NCBI GenBank assembly: GCA_045640165.1 | Contig: JAZUEK010000050.1 | Span: forward strand, 1-19,395 | Direction: 5' to 3' | From: RGIG426 sp045640165 | Lineage (GTDB): Bacteria > Bacillota > Clostridia > Oscillospirales > Acutalibacteraceae | Length of the DNA: 19,395 nucleotides | Shown: piece by piece, positions 5,901 through 12,304 of the stretch | Layout of the letters: every line of letters starts with the position of its first letter | Position numbering within the stretch: the stretch's first letter is position 1 | Program-made: the position numbers and the translations under genes | The notes under the pieces: model-generated | Told to the model about the DNA's origin: nothing | Databases searched by the model: none | The model's input: only the letters and a program-made list of their open reading frames with translations

Positions 5901-7490
5901 ATGCTTCAAAACGGAAACATCTATTTGGGTCTCTCGGATTTAGACGGCGCGCGTGTCGAAATGCCGCTGTCCATCTGCAACCGCCACGGCCTCATCGCCG
6001 GTGCTTCCGGCACCGGTAAAACCATCACCATGAAAGTGATGGCGGAGTCGTTCTCCGATGCCGGCGTGCCGGTGTTCCTCTGCGATATCAAAGGCGACGT
6101 GTCCGGCCTTTGCGTCCCGGGCGAACAGAACGAGGGTATGGAAAAACGCATCGACAAATTCGGTATCCGCGACAGTTTTTGCTACAAAGGCTATCCCGTC
6201 TGCTTCTGGGACGTCTACGGCGAAAACGGCCACCCCGTCCGCACCACCATTTCGGATATGGGGCCGGAACTCCTCTCGCGCATTCTCGGCCTGTCCGAGG
6301 CGCAGGAGGGCGTGCTCAACATCGTCTTTAAGATTGCGGACGACAAGGGGCTTCTCCTCTACGATATGAAAGACCTGCGCGCCCTGCTCAACTACGTGAA
6401 CGACCACAAAGACGAATACACCACCACCTACGGCTCAATCGCCACCGCCTCGCTTGGCACACTCGTGCGCGAACTGTTACCGCTCGAAACCCAAGGCGGC
6501 GACAAATTCTTCGGCGAGCCGCCGCTGGATATCAAAGATTGGCTACGTTGTGACGCCTCCGGCAACGGGATGATTCATCTGCTCGACTGCGTGAAACTCG
6601 CCCAAAACCCGACGCTGTACGCGACGTTCCTGCTTTGGATGATGTCCGAACTGTACACCGTTCTCCCCGAGGTCGGCGACTGCGACAAGCCGAAACTCGT
6701 GTTCTTCTTCGACGAAGCGCATATGTTGTTCTCCGACGCGCCGAAAGCGCTTGTGCAAAAAATCGAACAGGTCGTGAAACTCATCCGTTCGAAAGGCGTC
6801 GGCATTTATTTCGTCACCCAAAACCCTGCCGACATTCCGGACAGCGTTTTGGCGCAGCTCTCCAACCGCATCCAACACGCTCTGCGCGCCTATACGCCGG
6901 CGGAGCAACGCGCTGTGCGCGCCGCCGCCGATTCGATGCGTGCCAATCCGGCGTTCTCCACCGAACAGGTGATTATGGAACTCGGTGTCGGCCACGCGCT
7001 CGTCTCCGTTCTCGATGCAGACGGCGTGCCCGGCATCGTGCAACAGACCTCGATTATCTGCCCCCAGAGCCTGATGGCGCCGGCGGACGATGCCACGCGC
7101 AACCAGATGAAAGCCATGGACGGTATGGCGAAATACGACGTCGCCTACGACAGCGAAACCGCCTACGAGGTGCTGGAGCAGCAGAAAGCCGCTTCCGCCG
7201 AGGAAGACCGTTTGGCGGCAGAACGCGAGGCGTTCGAGCGCGAAAAAGCCGAGTACGAAGCGCAAAAACAAAAAGAAGAGGCCGCGGCGGAAAAACAACG
7301 CGAAAAAGACGAAGCCGCCGCCGAAAAACAACGTGAAAAAGAAGAGGCCGCCGCGGAAAAGAAAAAAGAAAAAGCCGAAGCGGAAGCCAAAAAGAAACTC
7401 GATCGCCGGATGTCCAAAATCGAAACCCAACTCATCAGTGCCGGCGGTCAGGTGCTCAAACGCACCCTGCTCAACACGTTGTTCAAGTAA
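5901..7490 (+). CDS. HerA-like ATPase, DUF853/YjgR family
   Basis: A 529-residue P-loop ATPase of the HerA/FtsK class. The Walker A motif GASGTGKT is at 34-41 and the Walker B motif LVFFFDEAH at 266-274 (acidic pair D271, E272). FVTQNPADIP and SNRIQHALRAYTP, typical of DUF853, follow. Residues 440-505 form a highly charged helix or coiled coil containing three tandem 11-residue repeats. The protein ends in a basic tail (KRTLLNTLFK). The cellular role of YjgR-type proteins is poorly known; DNA translocation is inferred from the fold. No NurA nuclease gene is adjacent. It has its own promoter and a strong bidirectional terminator. The GAGG at about 5889-5892 precedes the ATG. Confidence 0.9.
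   Translation: MLQNGNIYLGLSDLDGARVEMPLSICNRHGLIAGASGTGKTITMKVMAESFSDAGVPVFLCDIKGDVSGLCVPGEQNEGMEKRIDKFGIRDSFCYKGYPVCFWDVYGENGHPVRTTISDMGPELLSRILGLSEAQEGVLNIVFKIADDKGLLLYDMKDLRALLNYVNDHKDEYTTTYGSIATASLGTLVRELLPLETQGGDKFFGEPPLDIKDWLRCDASGNGMIHLLDCVKLAQNPTLYATFLLWMMSELYTVLPEVGDCDKPKLVFFFDEAHMLFSDAPKALVQKIEQVVKLIRSKGVGIYFVTQNPADIPDSVLAQLSNRIQHALRAYTPAEQRAVRAAADSMRANPAFSTEQVIMELGVGHALVSVLDADGVPGIVQQTSIICPQSLMAPADDATRNQMKAMDGMAKYDVAYDSETAYEVLEQQKAASAEEDRLAAEREAFEREKAEYEAQKQKEEAAAEKQREKDEAAAEKQREKEEAAAEKKKEKAEAEAKKKLDRRMSKIETQLISAGGQVLKRTLLNTLFK
7278..7376 (+). repeat. Three tandem 33-bp (11-codon) repeats inside the HerA-like gene
   Basis: Each unit encodes a variant of EAAAEKQREKE (protein residues 460-470, 471-481 and 482-492). 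The third unit is diverged to EAAAEKKKEKA. The periodicity fits a coiled coil, and copy number could vary by slippage. Confidence 0.8.
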
Positions 7491-7500
7491 ACACAACATA

Positions 7501-7540
7501 AAAAAATCCCCCAACCGACGGTTGGGGGATTTTCTTTTTC
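7501..7540. terminator. Bidirectional intrinsic terminator
   Basis: A 10-bp stem, TCCCCCAACC (7507-7516) with GGTTGGGGGA (7520-7529), has a GAC loop. It is flanked by an A-run on the left and TTTTCTTTTT on the right. It lies between the convergent HerA-like gene and the transketolase genes and can serve both. Confidence 0.9.
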
Positions 7541-7547
7541 AAAATTC

Positions 7548-8498
7548 TTATTTCGCTTTCTTTTCGAGCGCGAGTTTCACGTTCTTCACGATGTTTTCGG
7601 CGGAAAGGCCGAACTCTTTAAGCAAATCTGCCGCCGGGCCGGACTTGCCGAACGTGTCGTTCACACCGACGCGCACCACCGGCACCGGCACGGTTTCCGC
7701 CACCACTTCGGCAACGGCGCTTCCGAGACCGTTTAAGATGCTGTGCTCCTCAGCGGTCACGATCACACCCGTTTCGCGCGCGGCTTTTTCGATAATGTCG
7801 CGGTCAATCGGTTTGATGGTCGCCATATTGATGATGCGAGCGGAAATTCCCTCCGCTTTCAGCGTCTCATACGCTTCGAGCGCTTCCTTGACCATAAGGC
7901 CGGTCGCAATCACGGTCACGTCGGTGCCGTCTTTAAGCTGTACGCCCTTGCCGATTTCGAACGGGCAATCCTCGTCGAATACCACCGGCACGGCCAAACG
8001 ACCGAAGCGCAGATACACCGGACCGTCCCATTCGTAAGCGGCTTTCACCGCTTTTTTCGCTTCATAGTAGTCGGCAGGATTGAGCACCGCCATCCCGGGA
8101 ATACCGCGCATCAAGCCAAGGTCCTCAATGCACTGGTGGGTCGCGCCGTCCTCGCCGACGGAGATGCCGCCGTGGCTCGCCGCCACTTTCACGTTAAGAC
8201 GCGGATACGCAATCGAGTTGCGAATTTGTTCATACGCACGACCGGTCGCGAACATCGCAAACGAGGAGATAAACACCGTTTTGCCGCAAGACGCGAGACC
8301 TGCCGCAACACCGGTCATATTCGCCTCGGCGATGCCGGCGTTAAAGAACCGCTCGGGGAACGCTTTTTTGAACGTGCCGGTACGGGTCGCACCGGCCAAG
8401 TCGGCGTCCATTACAATAATATCGTCGTGTTCTTTTCCGAGTTCCACCAACGCGTCGCCGTAGCCTTCACGGGTGGCTTTTTTCAATACGTCCGCCAT
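7548..8498 (-). CDS. Transketolase, C-terminal (pyrimidine-binding) subunit
   Basis: A 316-residue subunit of a split transketolase, which moves two-carbon ketol units between sugar phosphates in the non-oxidative pentose phosphate pathway using thiamine diphosphate. GIAEANM holds Glu58, the residue that activates the cofactor; the Pyr domain (about 1-165) is followed by the transketolase C-terminal domain (about 185-310). ASHGGISVGEDGATHQ is the expected substrate-site loop. I chose ATG 8498: AGGAGG lies 7 bases upstream of it, but only 1 base from the alternative GTG at 8504. The N-subunit stop codon lies 2 bases before this start, so translation is probably coupled and subunits are made in equal amounts. 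A 1-deoxyxylulose-5-phosphate synthase is less likely, because that enzyme is a single longer chain. Confidence 0.94.
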   Translation of the reverse strand: MADVLKKATREGYGDALVELGKEHDDIIVMDADLAGATRTGTFKKAFPERFFNAGIAEANMTGVAAGLASCGKTVFISSFAMFATGRAYEQIRNSIAYPRLNVKVAASHGGISVGEDGATHQCIEDLGLMRGIPGMAVLNPADYYEAKKAVKAAYEWDGPVYLRFGRLAVPVVFDEDCPFEIGKGVQLKDGTDVTVIATGLMVKEALEAYETLKAEGISARIINMATIKPIDRDIIEKAARETGVIVTAEEHSILNGLGSAVAEVVAETVPVPVVRVGVNDTFGKSGPAADLLKEFGLSAENIVKNVKLALEKKAK

Positions 8499-8500
8499 GT

Positions 8501-9346
8501 TCACGCCTCCTCACACGCTTTGAGTGCCGCTTTAAGTTCTGCCATCGCGACCTCATATTCTTCGGCGTTGGTGGCTTTGCCGTGCCAACCCACTTGATTT
8601 TCCATAAAGGAGACGCCGTGGCCCTTGACGGTTTTCAAAACAATCGCGGTCGGCTTGCCCGAAACGGCGCGCGCCGCGGTCACGGCTTTGTCAATGGATT
8701 CGAAATCGTGGCCGTCCGCTTCGAACACCGCGAAGCCGAATGCCTCGAATTTTTCTTTAATCGGATACGGCGAGTTGACCTCTTCAAGGCAACCGTCGAT
8801 TTGCAGGTTGTTGTTGTCCACAAACAGCGTCAGGTTGTCGAGGCCTTTGGCACAGGTGAACATCGCCGCTTCCCACACTTGACCCTCTTCGATTTCACCG
8901 TCGCCGAGAATGGCATACACGTGATAATCTCGGTTGTCGATTTTTCCGGCGAGCGCCATACCGGCCGCAGCGGAAACGCCCTGACCGAGCGAGCCGGTCG
9001 ACATATCCACACCCGGCGTTTTTTGCATATCCGGATGGCCTTGCAAGAAACTGTCCGGCTTGCGCAGACGGGCAATCTCGCTTTCGGGGAAAAATCCGTG
9101 CAGCGCGAGCGCACCGTAAAGCGCCGGCGCGGTGTGTCCTTTCGACAACACCAAACGGTCGCGGTCTGCCCACTGCGGATTTTTCGGGTCCACCTTCAGC
9201 ACACAGCGATAGAGATACGCGATGGTTTCCGTAATGGAAAGCGAGCCACCCGGGTGACCGCTTTTCGCGTGGAACGTACCCTCGATAATCGCCAAACGAA
9301 TCTTGGCGGCATCGATGGCCAATTGCTTTTTGAGTGACGAATCCAT
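8501..9346 (-). CDS. Transketolase, N-terminal (diphosphate-binding) subunit
   Basis: A 281-residue partner of the downstream subunit. The thiamine diphosphate/Mg signature begins GDG (148-150) and ends with NNN (178-180). Other family landmarks are SGHPGG (29-34), KGH (69-71) and QGHPD (102-106). Together the two chains equal one full-length transketolase. I chose ATG 9346, which has AAAGGAG 10 bases upstream; an in-frame TTG at 9376 has no site of its own and would place that AAAGGAG inside the coding region. Its promoter is the extended -10 element at 9390-9395. The carboxypeptidase gene upstream is on the same strand but separated by 113 AT-rich bases, so this pair is probably its own operon. 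Confidence 0.94.
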   Translation of the reverse strand: MDSSLKKQLAIDAAKIRLAIIEGTFHAKSGHPGGSLSITETIAYLYRCVLKVDPKNPQWADRDRLVLSKGHTAPALYGALALHGFFPESEIARLRKPDSFLQGHPDMQKTPGVDMSTGSLGQGVSAAAGMALAGKIDNRDYHVYAILGDGEIEEGQVWEAAMFTCAKGLDNLTLFVDNNNLQIDGCLEEVNSPYPIKEKFEAFGFAVFEADGHDFESIDKAVTAARAVSGKPTAIVLKTVKGHGVSFMENQVGWHGKATNAEEYEVAMAELKAALKACEEA

Positions 9347-9389
9347 GTCTTTCGGCTCCTTTGTTATAACGTCCAAACATATTTCCTAT

Positions 9390-9418
9390 AGTATAGCACA
9401 CTCTTTTCGATTTTCCTA
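9390..9418 (-). promoter_or_regulatory. Promoter of the transketolase operon
   Basis: On the - strand, TATACT (9395-9390) is preceded by an extended -10 TGC, with only a weak -35 (TAGGAA, 9418-9413) 17 bases upstream. The strong -10 makes this credible despite the poor -35. Confidence 0.6.
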
Positions 9419-9428
9419 TATCTTTTTC

Positions 9429-9460
9429 GAAATTTTTTCACTTTTTTCGAAAAAATTTTC
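9429..9460 (-). other. AT-only inverted repeat after the carboxypeptidase gene
   Basis: GAAATTTTTTC (9429-9439) and GAAAAAATTTTC (9449-9460) are near-perfect inverted repeats, and TTTTTTCGAAAAAA (9442-9455) is itself a palindrome. It overlaps the stop codon of the M14 gene. It could be a weak terminator or simply an AT-rich spacer; the low GC of the stem makes termination uncertain. Confidence 0.35.
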
Positions 9461-10359
9461 TATAAAACAGCCGTCAAAAATAACAGCGCACGCAATCGCT
9501 CGTAAATCGGCAAAAAATCGGCAAGCGGAAGCGGATTTTCCCCGATTCCGCACTCCACGGTAAATGCAGGATTCCCCCATTCCTCAATAAACCAATCCTT
9601 GAATCCGCCGCCCACCGCCAGTCCCGTCGGCTCATCGAGCGCATACCCCGATGCGTTCGCAAGCACCTGCGCCATCAGCCGCGCCCGTTCCGGCGTGCGG
9701 TGACCATACCGCCAATAGATGACTTCGCCCTGCGTATGCAGCGACACCGCATGGGCAGGGCGCACGCGCCGACACAGCGCCGCAAGCGCCTGAGTCTCCG
9801 GTTCACTTTCGGGCGCGATGCCGCCGTATTGCCGCGGCGAGGGCGAAAAAATCCCGTTTTTTCGCTCTTCCTCTTGCAATTTGTCCCATCCGGCATTAAA
9901 ATTGTGGTTGAGGTCCACGCCTCGTGCGTTCGCCTGCCACAAACGCGGTGTATCGCCGCCGAGCCGCGCCACTGCGTCGGCAAACCGTCCGGCCGTGGCG
10001 CTTCCGTTAAGCGCAATTTCGATGCCGTCGGGGTTTAGACTCGGCACAATCAGCAAACTGCGCCCGTGCATCGCTTTGCCGATGGCGATATTGCCGGCGG
10101 CTTTGCCGCTTTCAATATGGGCGCACGCATCCTCGATAAACCGATACAGTAGTAACGAGGTCATCCACTCCTGCGCGTGCGTGCCGCCCAAATACAGCAC
10201 CACGTGCGCACCGCGTCCGAGTAAAAACCCGTCAATCTCTCGCCCACAAACGCTGTTGCCGATGGGATACCGCTCGAGCATCGCATACCGCCTGCACAGC
10301 GCCTCTCCCCACGCCGTTCTTATCGCGGCAGTGGGCGGCGTTTCGGTTACAATCCACAT
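9460..10359 (-). CDS. M14-family zinc carboxypeptidase
   Basis: A 299-residue metallopeptidase with the complete M14 active site: zinc ligands His61 and Glu64 (GGTHAQEW) and His208 (VSLHTQGE), substrate-binding Asn144/Arg146 before GVDLNHNF, and catalytic Glu269 (FTVECGIGENP). The spacing fits small bacterial M14 enzymes such as gamma-D-glutamyl-diaminopimelate peptidases, so cell-wall peptide cleavage is likely but not proven. No signal peptide is visible, which suggests a cytosolic role, for example in recycling of wall peptides. The ATG at 10359 has GAGGTGG 4 bases upstream. It is divergent from the NUDIX gene with only 42 bases between starts, and I see no convincing promoter in that gap. 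Confidence 0.88.
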   Translation of the reverse strand: MWIVTETPPTAAIRTAWGEALCRRYAMLERYPIGNSVCGREIDGFLLGRGAHVVLYLGGTHAQEWMTSLLLYRFIEDACAHIESGKAAGNIAIGKAMHGRSLLIVPSLNPDGIEIALNGSATAGRFADAVARLGGDTPRLWQANARGVDLNHNFNAGWDKLQEEERKNGIFSPSPRQYGGIAPESEPETQALAALCRRVRPAHAVSLHTQGEVIYWRYGHRTPERARLMAQVLANASGYALDEPTGLAVGGGFKDWFIEEWGNPAFTVECGIGENPLPLADFLPIYERLRALLFLTAVL

Positions 10360-10376
10360 ACAACCACCTCAAAAAA

Positions 10377-10406
10377 TCCTATGAAAGTCGAGGTTTGTCC
10401 TATGAA
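10377..10406 (+). repeat. 21-bp-spaced direct repeat covering two possible starts of the NUDIX gene
   Basis: TCCTATGAA occurs at 10377-10385 and again at 10398-10406, 21 bases (two helical turns) apart. Both copies contain an in-frame ATG. Only the second has a GAGG 8 bases upstream. It lies in the 42-base divergent intergenic region plus the first codons. Confidence 0.6.
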
Positions 10407-10947
10407 TTTCCGTGAGACCACCGTAAAAAAGAATATCGTCCATAAAGGCGCTATTCTCACTATGCGCGAAGACGATGCCAAAACCGCCGACGGGCGCGAC
10501 TGCACGCGCGTTGTCGTGGAGCATCCGGGCGGCGTGTGCGTGGCCGCCGTCACCGCCGACAACAAGATTTTGCTCGTGCGTCAATGGCGCTACCCATTTG
10601 AAGAAGAAACGTGGGAACTGCCGGCCGGCAAACTCGAAACGACCGACAGCGACACGCAAACCGCTGCTGTCCGCGAACTGAAAGAGGAAACGGGTACCAC
10701 CGCCAAAACGTGGAAATTCCTCGGCAATATGTACCCCACCCCCGGCTTTTGCACCGAGATTGACCGCATTTACGAAGCGACCGACCTCGCGTTCGGCGAA
10801 GCCGACCCGGACGACGACGAATTTTTAACCCTCGCCGCCGTACCGCTCAAAGAGGCACTCGCCCGCGTGATGAACGGCGAATTGCCGGATGCCAAAACCC
10901 AAATCGGTATCCTCAAAGTCTGCGCCGAACGCGGTATTTTGCCGTAA
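10402..10947 (+). CDS. NUDIX hydrolase, ADP-ribose pyrophosphatase-like
   Basis: A 181-residue NUDIX protein of NudF type, expected to split ADP-ribose or related nucleoside diphosphate sugars into AMP and a sugar phosphate in the cytosol. Family landmarks are VVEHPGGVCV (38-47), VRQWRYP (59-65) and WELPAGKLE, with the metal-binding end of the Nudix box RELKEETGT at 91-99. The box is one residue longer than GX5EX7REUXEEXGU: Gly76 to Arg91 is 15 steps rather than 14, with Asp in place of the first Glu. I chose ATG 10402 because GAGG is 8 bases upstream; ATG 10381, in frame, lacks a site. A palindromic repeat follows the stop codon at a distance of 26 bases; no classic terminator is seen. Confidence 0.9.
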   Translation: MNFRETTVKKNIVHKGAILTMREDDAKTADGRDCTRVVVEHPGGVCVAAVTADNKILLVRQWRYPFEEETWELPAGKLETTDSDTQTAAVRELKEETGTTAKTWKFLGNMYPTPGFCTEIDRIYEATDLAFGEADPDDDEFLTLAAVPLKEALARVMNGELPDAKTQIGILKVCAERGILP

Positions 10948-10973
10948 ATTTCGCCCAAACTCGCGGCGTGTCC

Positions 10974-11000
10974 GTAGGGGCGATTCACGAATCGCCCCCA
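10974..11000. repeat. Third copy of the REP-like palindromic repeat
   Basis: GTAGGGG followed by CGATTCACGAATCG and a C-run: a perfect 10-bp stem around an AC dinucleotide (10977-10998). It has the same sequence family as 4786-4860. It may act as a 3' hairpin for the NUDIX message, but there is no U-tract. Confidence 0.75.
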
Positions 11001-11022
11001 CCGCTTCACCATATCTTCCTAA

Positions 11023-11090
11023 CCGAAACAAAAATCCGCCCGAGGCTTTGCCTCGAGCGGATTTCTTGTTTGGAGCTGGTGAACGGACTC
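11023..11090 (-). repeat. Duplicated tRNA-Thr 3' end plus terminator (distal copy)
   Basis: This 68-bp segment repeats 11193-11259 in the same direction, differing by one base (CCTCGAG against CCCGAG). It contains the last 20 bases of tRNA-Thr, including CCA, followed on the - strand by the terminator hairpin. The rest of the tRNA is absent, so this copy is not a functional tRNA gene. The 102 bases between the copies hold no recognisable gene. Confidence 0.85.
11032..11064 (-). terminator. Intrinsic terminator (distal copy)
   Basis: On the - strand a 15-bp stem with one G-U pair and an AAA loop is followed by TTTGTTT. It is the better-paired of the two copies and could stop any read-through from the tRNA-Thr transcript. 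Confidence 0.7.
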
Positions 11091-11201
11091 TTGTCTCACG
11101 TGACGCAACCGTCCCCCGGACGCTTGCTCCCAAACGCGTCGCTCGTTCCACTCGCCGCGTTTGGAGTTCGTTTCGAGCCCGTTCTTACTTGCCGAAACAA
11201 A

Positions 11202-11233
11202 AATCCGCCCGAGGCTTTGCCCCGAGCGGATTT
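11202..11233 (-). terminator. Terminator of tRNA-Thr (proximal copy)
   Basis: A stem of about 14 bp with an AAA loop, starting 7 bases after the tRNA CCA end and followed by TTTGTTT on the - strand. Loss of one base relative to the distal copy leaves a single-base bulge in the stem. Confidence 0.7.
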
Positions 11234-11239
11234 CTTGTT

Positions 11240-11315
11240 TGGAGCTGGTGAACGGACTCGAACCCCCGACCTGCTGATTACAAATCAGCTGCTCTACCAA
11301 CTGAGCTACACCAGC
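11240..11315 (-). tRNA. tRNA-Thr (anticodon UGU)
   Basis: A 76-base cloverleaf on the - strand: acceptor GCTGGTG/CACCAGC (7 of 7 pairs), D-stem GCTC/GAGC, anticodon stem GCTGA/TCAGC with loop TTTGTAA (anticodon TGT), T-loop TTCGAGT and encoded CCA. The discriminator base is T. The T-stem is weak as read: GGGGG against CCGTT gives two G-C, two G-U and one G-G mismatch. It reads ACA codons, and ACG less efficiently. It has a strong promoter upstream and a terminator directly downstream, so it is a single-gene transcript. Confidence 0.93.
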
Positions 11316-11329
11316 GTAACTGCTTTTGC

Positions 11330-11358
11330 AATATAGCATACCCCTGCAAAAAAGTCAA
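11330..11358 (-). promoter_or_regulatory. Promoter of tRNA-Thr
   Basis: On the - strand, TTGACT (11358-11353), a 17-base spacer and TATATT (11335-11330) with an extended -10 TGC. The near-consensus elements and short leader suit a highly transcribed tRNA gene. Confidence 0.85.
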
Positions 11359-11359
11359 G

Positions 11360-11388
11360 AAAAAAGAGAGGCATCGGCCTCTCTTTTT
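11360..11388 (-). terminator. Terminator of the NlpC/P60-like gene
   Basis: AAAAAGAGAGGC (11361-11372) pairs with GCCTCTCTTTTT (11377-11388) around a 4-base loop; the - strand continues with a T-run. It overlaps the TAA stop codon of the gene at 11388-11933 and separates it from tRNA-Thr. A-runs on both sides could make it work in either direction. Confidence 0.85.
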
Positions 11389-11933
11389 TATTTCTCTGCC
11401 AATTTCGGCTTGTATGCGCGCAATTTTCCGGAAAACACCGTTTTTCCCTCGGGAAGCGCCAAGAAATCCACCGGACGAAACACCGTTTTTTGCGGCATCG
11501 TCACGCCGGCAGTCTGTAATTCGTCCGCCACGAATTTGGAGCAATACGATTTATGGTTTCTCCGCTTGGCTTTGCCGAAATACGCCAGCGCCACCCCGAG
11601 AAAATCGTACCGATATTCTTTGCGATGGCGATACATCTCCTGCATCCGCGCCTGCAGTTTTTCATATTCTGCGCCGCCCATCGGCAGTTTCACCACCACC
11701 GCGTCCGCTTCGGGAAAATGCCCGAACACGCCGGTTTGGGGCGTCTCGTGCACGAATCCACCGATAAAGGGATTACGCAGCCTCCGCCGTCCGTAGGAAT
11801 ACATTCTCTGCAAATTGGCATCAAGCGCCAACGACACGTGATTATACGGGTCGCGCGTCACACGCCGCAACATTCTGGAAACCCCGGTGCCGCTTTGAGA
11901 CACAAGGATATAGACATATTTTTGCTGATCCAA
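11388..11933 (-). CDS. Permuted NlpC/P60 (YiiX/papain-like) cysteine hydrolase family protein
   Basis: The 181-residue product has the layout of the circularly permuted NlpC/P60 group: a His in YNHVSLALD (His32) comes before the candidate catalytic Cys in KSYCSKFVADEL (Cys131). Related proteins hydrolyse amide or ester bonds in peptidoglycan peptides or lipids; the substrate here is unknown. There is no signal peptide or membrane segment. The frame stays open upstream into the tRNA-Arg region, but the real start is most likely TTG 11933, because GAGGAGG ends exactly 7 bases before it and a promoter lies just upstream. It is a single-gene unit with its own promoter and terminator, divergent from tRNA-Arg. 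Confidence 0.75.
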   Translation of the reverse strand: MDQQKYVYILVSQSGTGVSRMLRRVTRDPYNHVSLALDANLQRMYSYGRRRLRNPFIGGFVHETPQTGVFGHFPEADAVVVKLPMGGAEYEKLQARMQEMYRHRKEYRYDFLGVALAYFGKAKRRNHKSYCSKFVADELQTAGVTMPQKTVFRPVDFLALPEGKTVFSGKLRAYKPKLAEK

Positions 11934-11964
11934 AACGACACCTCCTCGTACTTTTGTTGCGGAC

Positions 11965-11993
11965 AGTATATCACACCCACCGAAAAAACGCAA
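11965..11993 (-). promoter_or_regulatory. Promoter of the NlpC/P60-like gene
   Basis: On the - strand, TTGCGT (11993-11988), a 17-base spacer and TATACT (11970-11965). The ribosome binding site follows at 11940-11946, supporting the TTG start at 11933. Confidence 0.7.
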
Positions 11994-12058
11994 TGGAAAA
12001 TCTGCACAAACTTTTTTCCTCGCCGACACAATTTGTTTTTGTTTTTGTAAATTTGGGG

Positions 12059-12087
12059 TTGCAAAAACAAGGAGAATAGGATAAAAT
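12059..12087 (+). promoter_or_regulatory. Promoter of tRNA-Arg
   Basis: TTGCAA (12059-12064), a 17-base spacer and TAAAAT (12082-12087), ending 19 bases before the mature tRNA. Confidence 0.75.
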
Positions 12088-12106
12088 AAGAAGGTCGCCG
12101 ATACAT

Positions 12107-12183
12107 CCGCCCGTGGCGAAACTGGATATCGCAGTGGATTCCGATTCCAAAGGATGGGGGTTCGATTCCCTCCGGGCGGGCCA
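12107..12183 (+). tRNA. tRNA-Arg (anticodon CCG)
   Basis: A 77-base cloverleaf: acceptor CCGCCCG/CGGGCGG (7 of 7 pairs), D-stem GCGA/TCGC, anticodon loop TTCCGAT with anticodon CCG, T-stem GGGGG/CCCTC with loop TTCGATT, discriminator G and encoded CCA. The outermost anticodon-stem pair (G27-A43) is mismatched. It reads CGG codons. It has its own promoter and a terminator 1 base after the CCA. Confidence 0.93.
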
Positions 12184-12184
12184 A

Positions 12185-12217
12185 AAAACACCGAGCACGT
12201 CAGGTGCTCGGTGTTTT
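12185..12217 (+). terminator. Terminator of tRNA-Arg
   Basis: A 14-bp perfect stem (12185-12198 with 12204-12217), a GTCAG loop and a following TTTT-CATTTT tail. Confidence 0.9.
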
Positions 12218-12243
12218 CATTTTATAAAAATCCCAAATTTTAC

Positions 12244-12272
12244 TTGCACCTTGCCCTAAAATAGTGTAAAGT
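12244..12272 (+). promoter_or_regulatory. Promoter of the methyltransferase/lipid kinase operon
   Basis: TTGCAC (12244-12249), a 17-base spacer and TAAAGT (12267-12272), 27 bases after the tRNA-Arg terminator and 32 bases before the first start codon. Confidence 0.6.
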
Positions 12273-12304
12273 AAAAGGGTAAATGCAAAAAAGGAGGGAT
12301 TTTG

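Noticed and set aside
6543..7514. 323-codon - strand frame opposite the HerA-like gene
   Set aside because: The Phe/Gly-rich runs mirror the Glu/Lys-rich coiled coil; it runs through the terminator and shows no motif.
7743..9337. Two long + strand frames opposite the transketolase genes
   Set aside because: Both lie fully antisense to well-supported transketolase subunits and show no recognisable domain.
9404..9475. Possible short repeat array or operator cluster (TTTTTCGAAA-like words)
   Set aside because: Spacing is irregular and the sequence is simple AT-rich; it is better explained as a promoter-proximal spacer and weak hairpin.
11071..11090. A second tRNA-Thr gene
   Set aside because: Only the last 20 bases of the tRNA are present; acceptor 5' strand, D-arm and anticodon arm are missing.
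11934..12191. N-terminal extension of the NlpC/P60-like frame
   Set aside because: It runs back through its own promoter and antisense through tRNA-Arg; the TTG at 11933 with GAGGAGG at 7 bases is a far better start.
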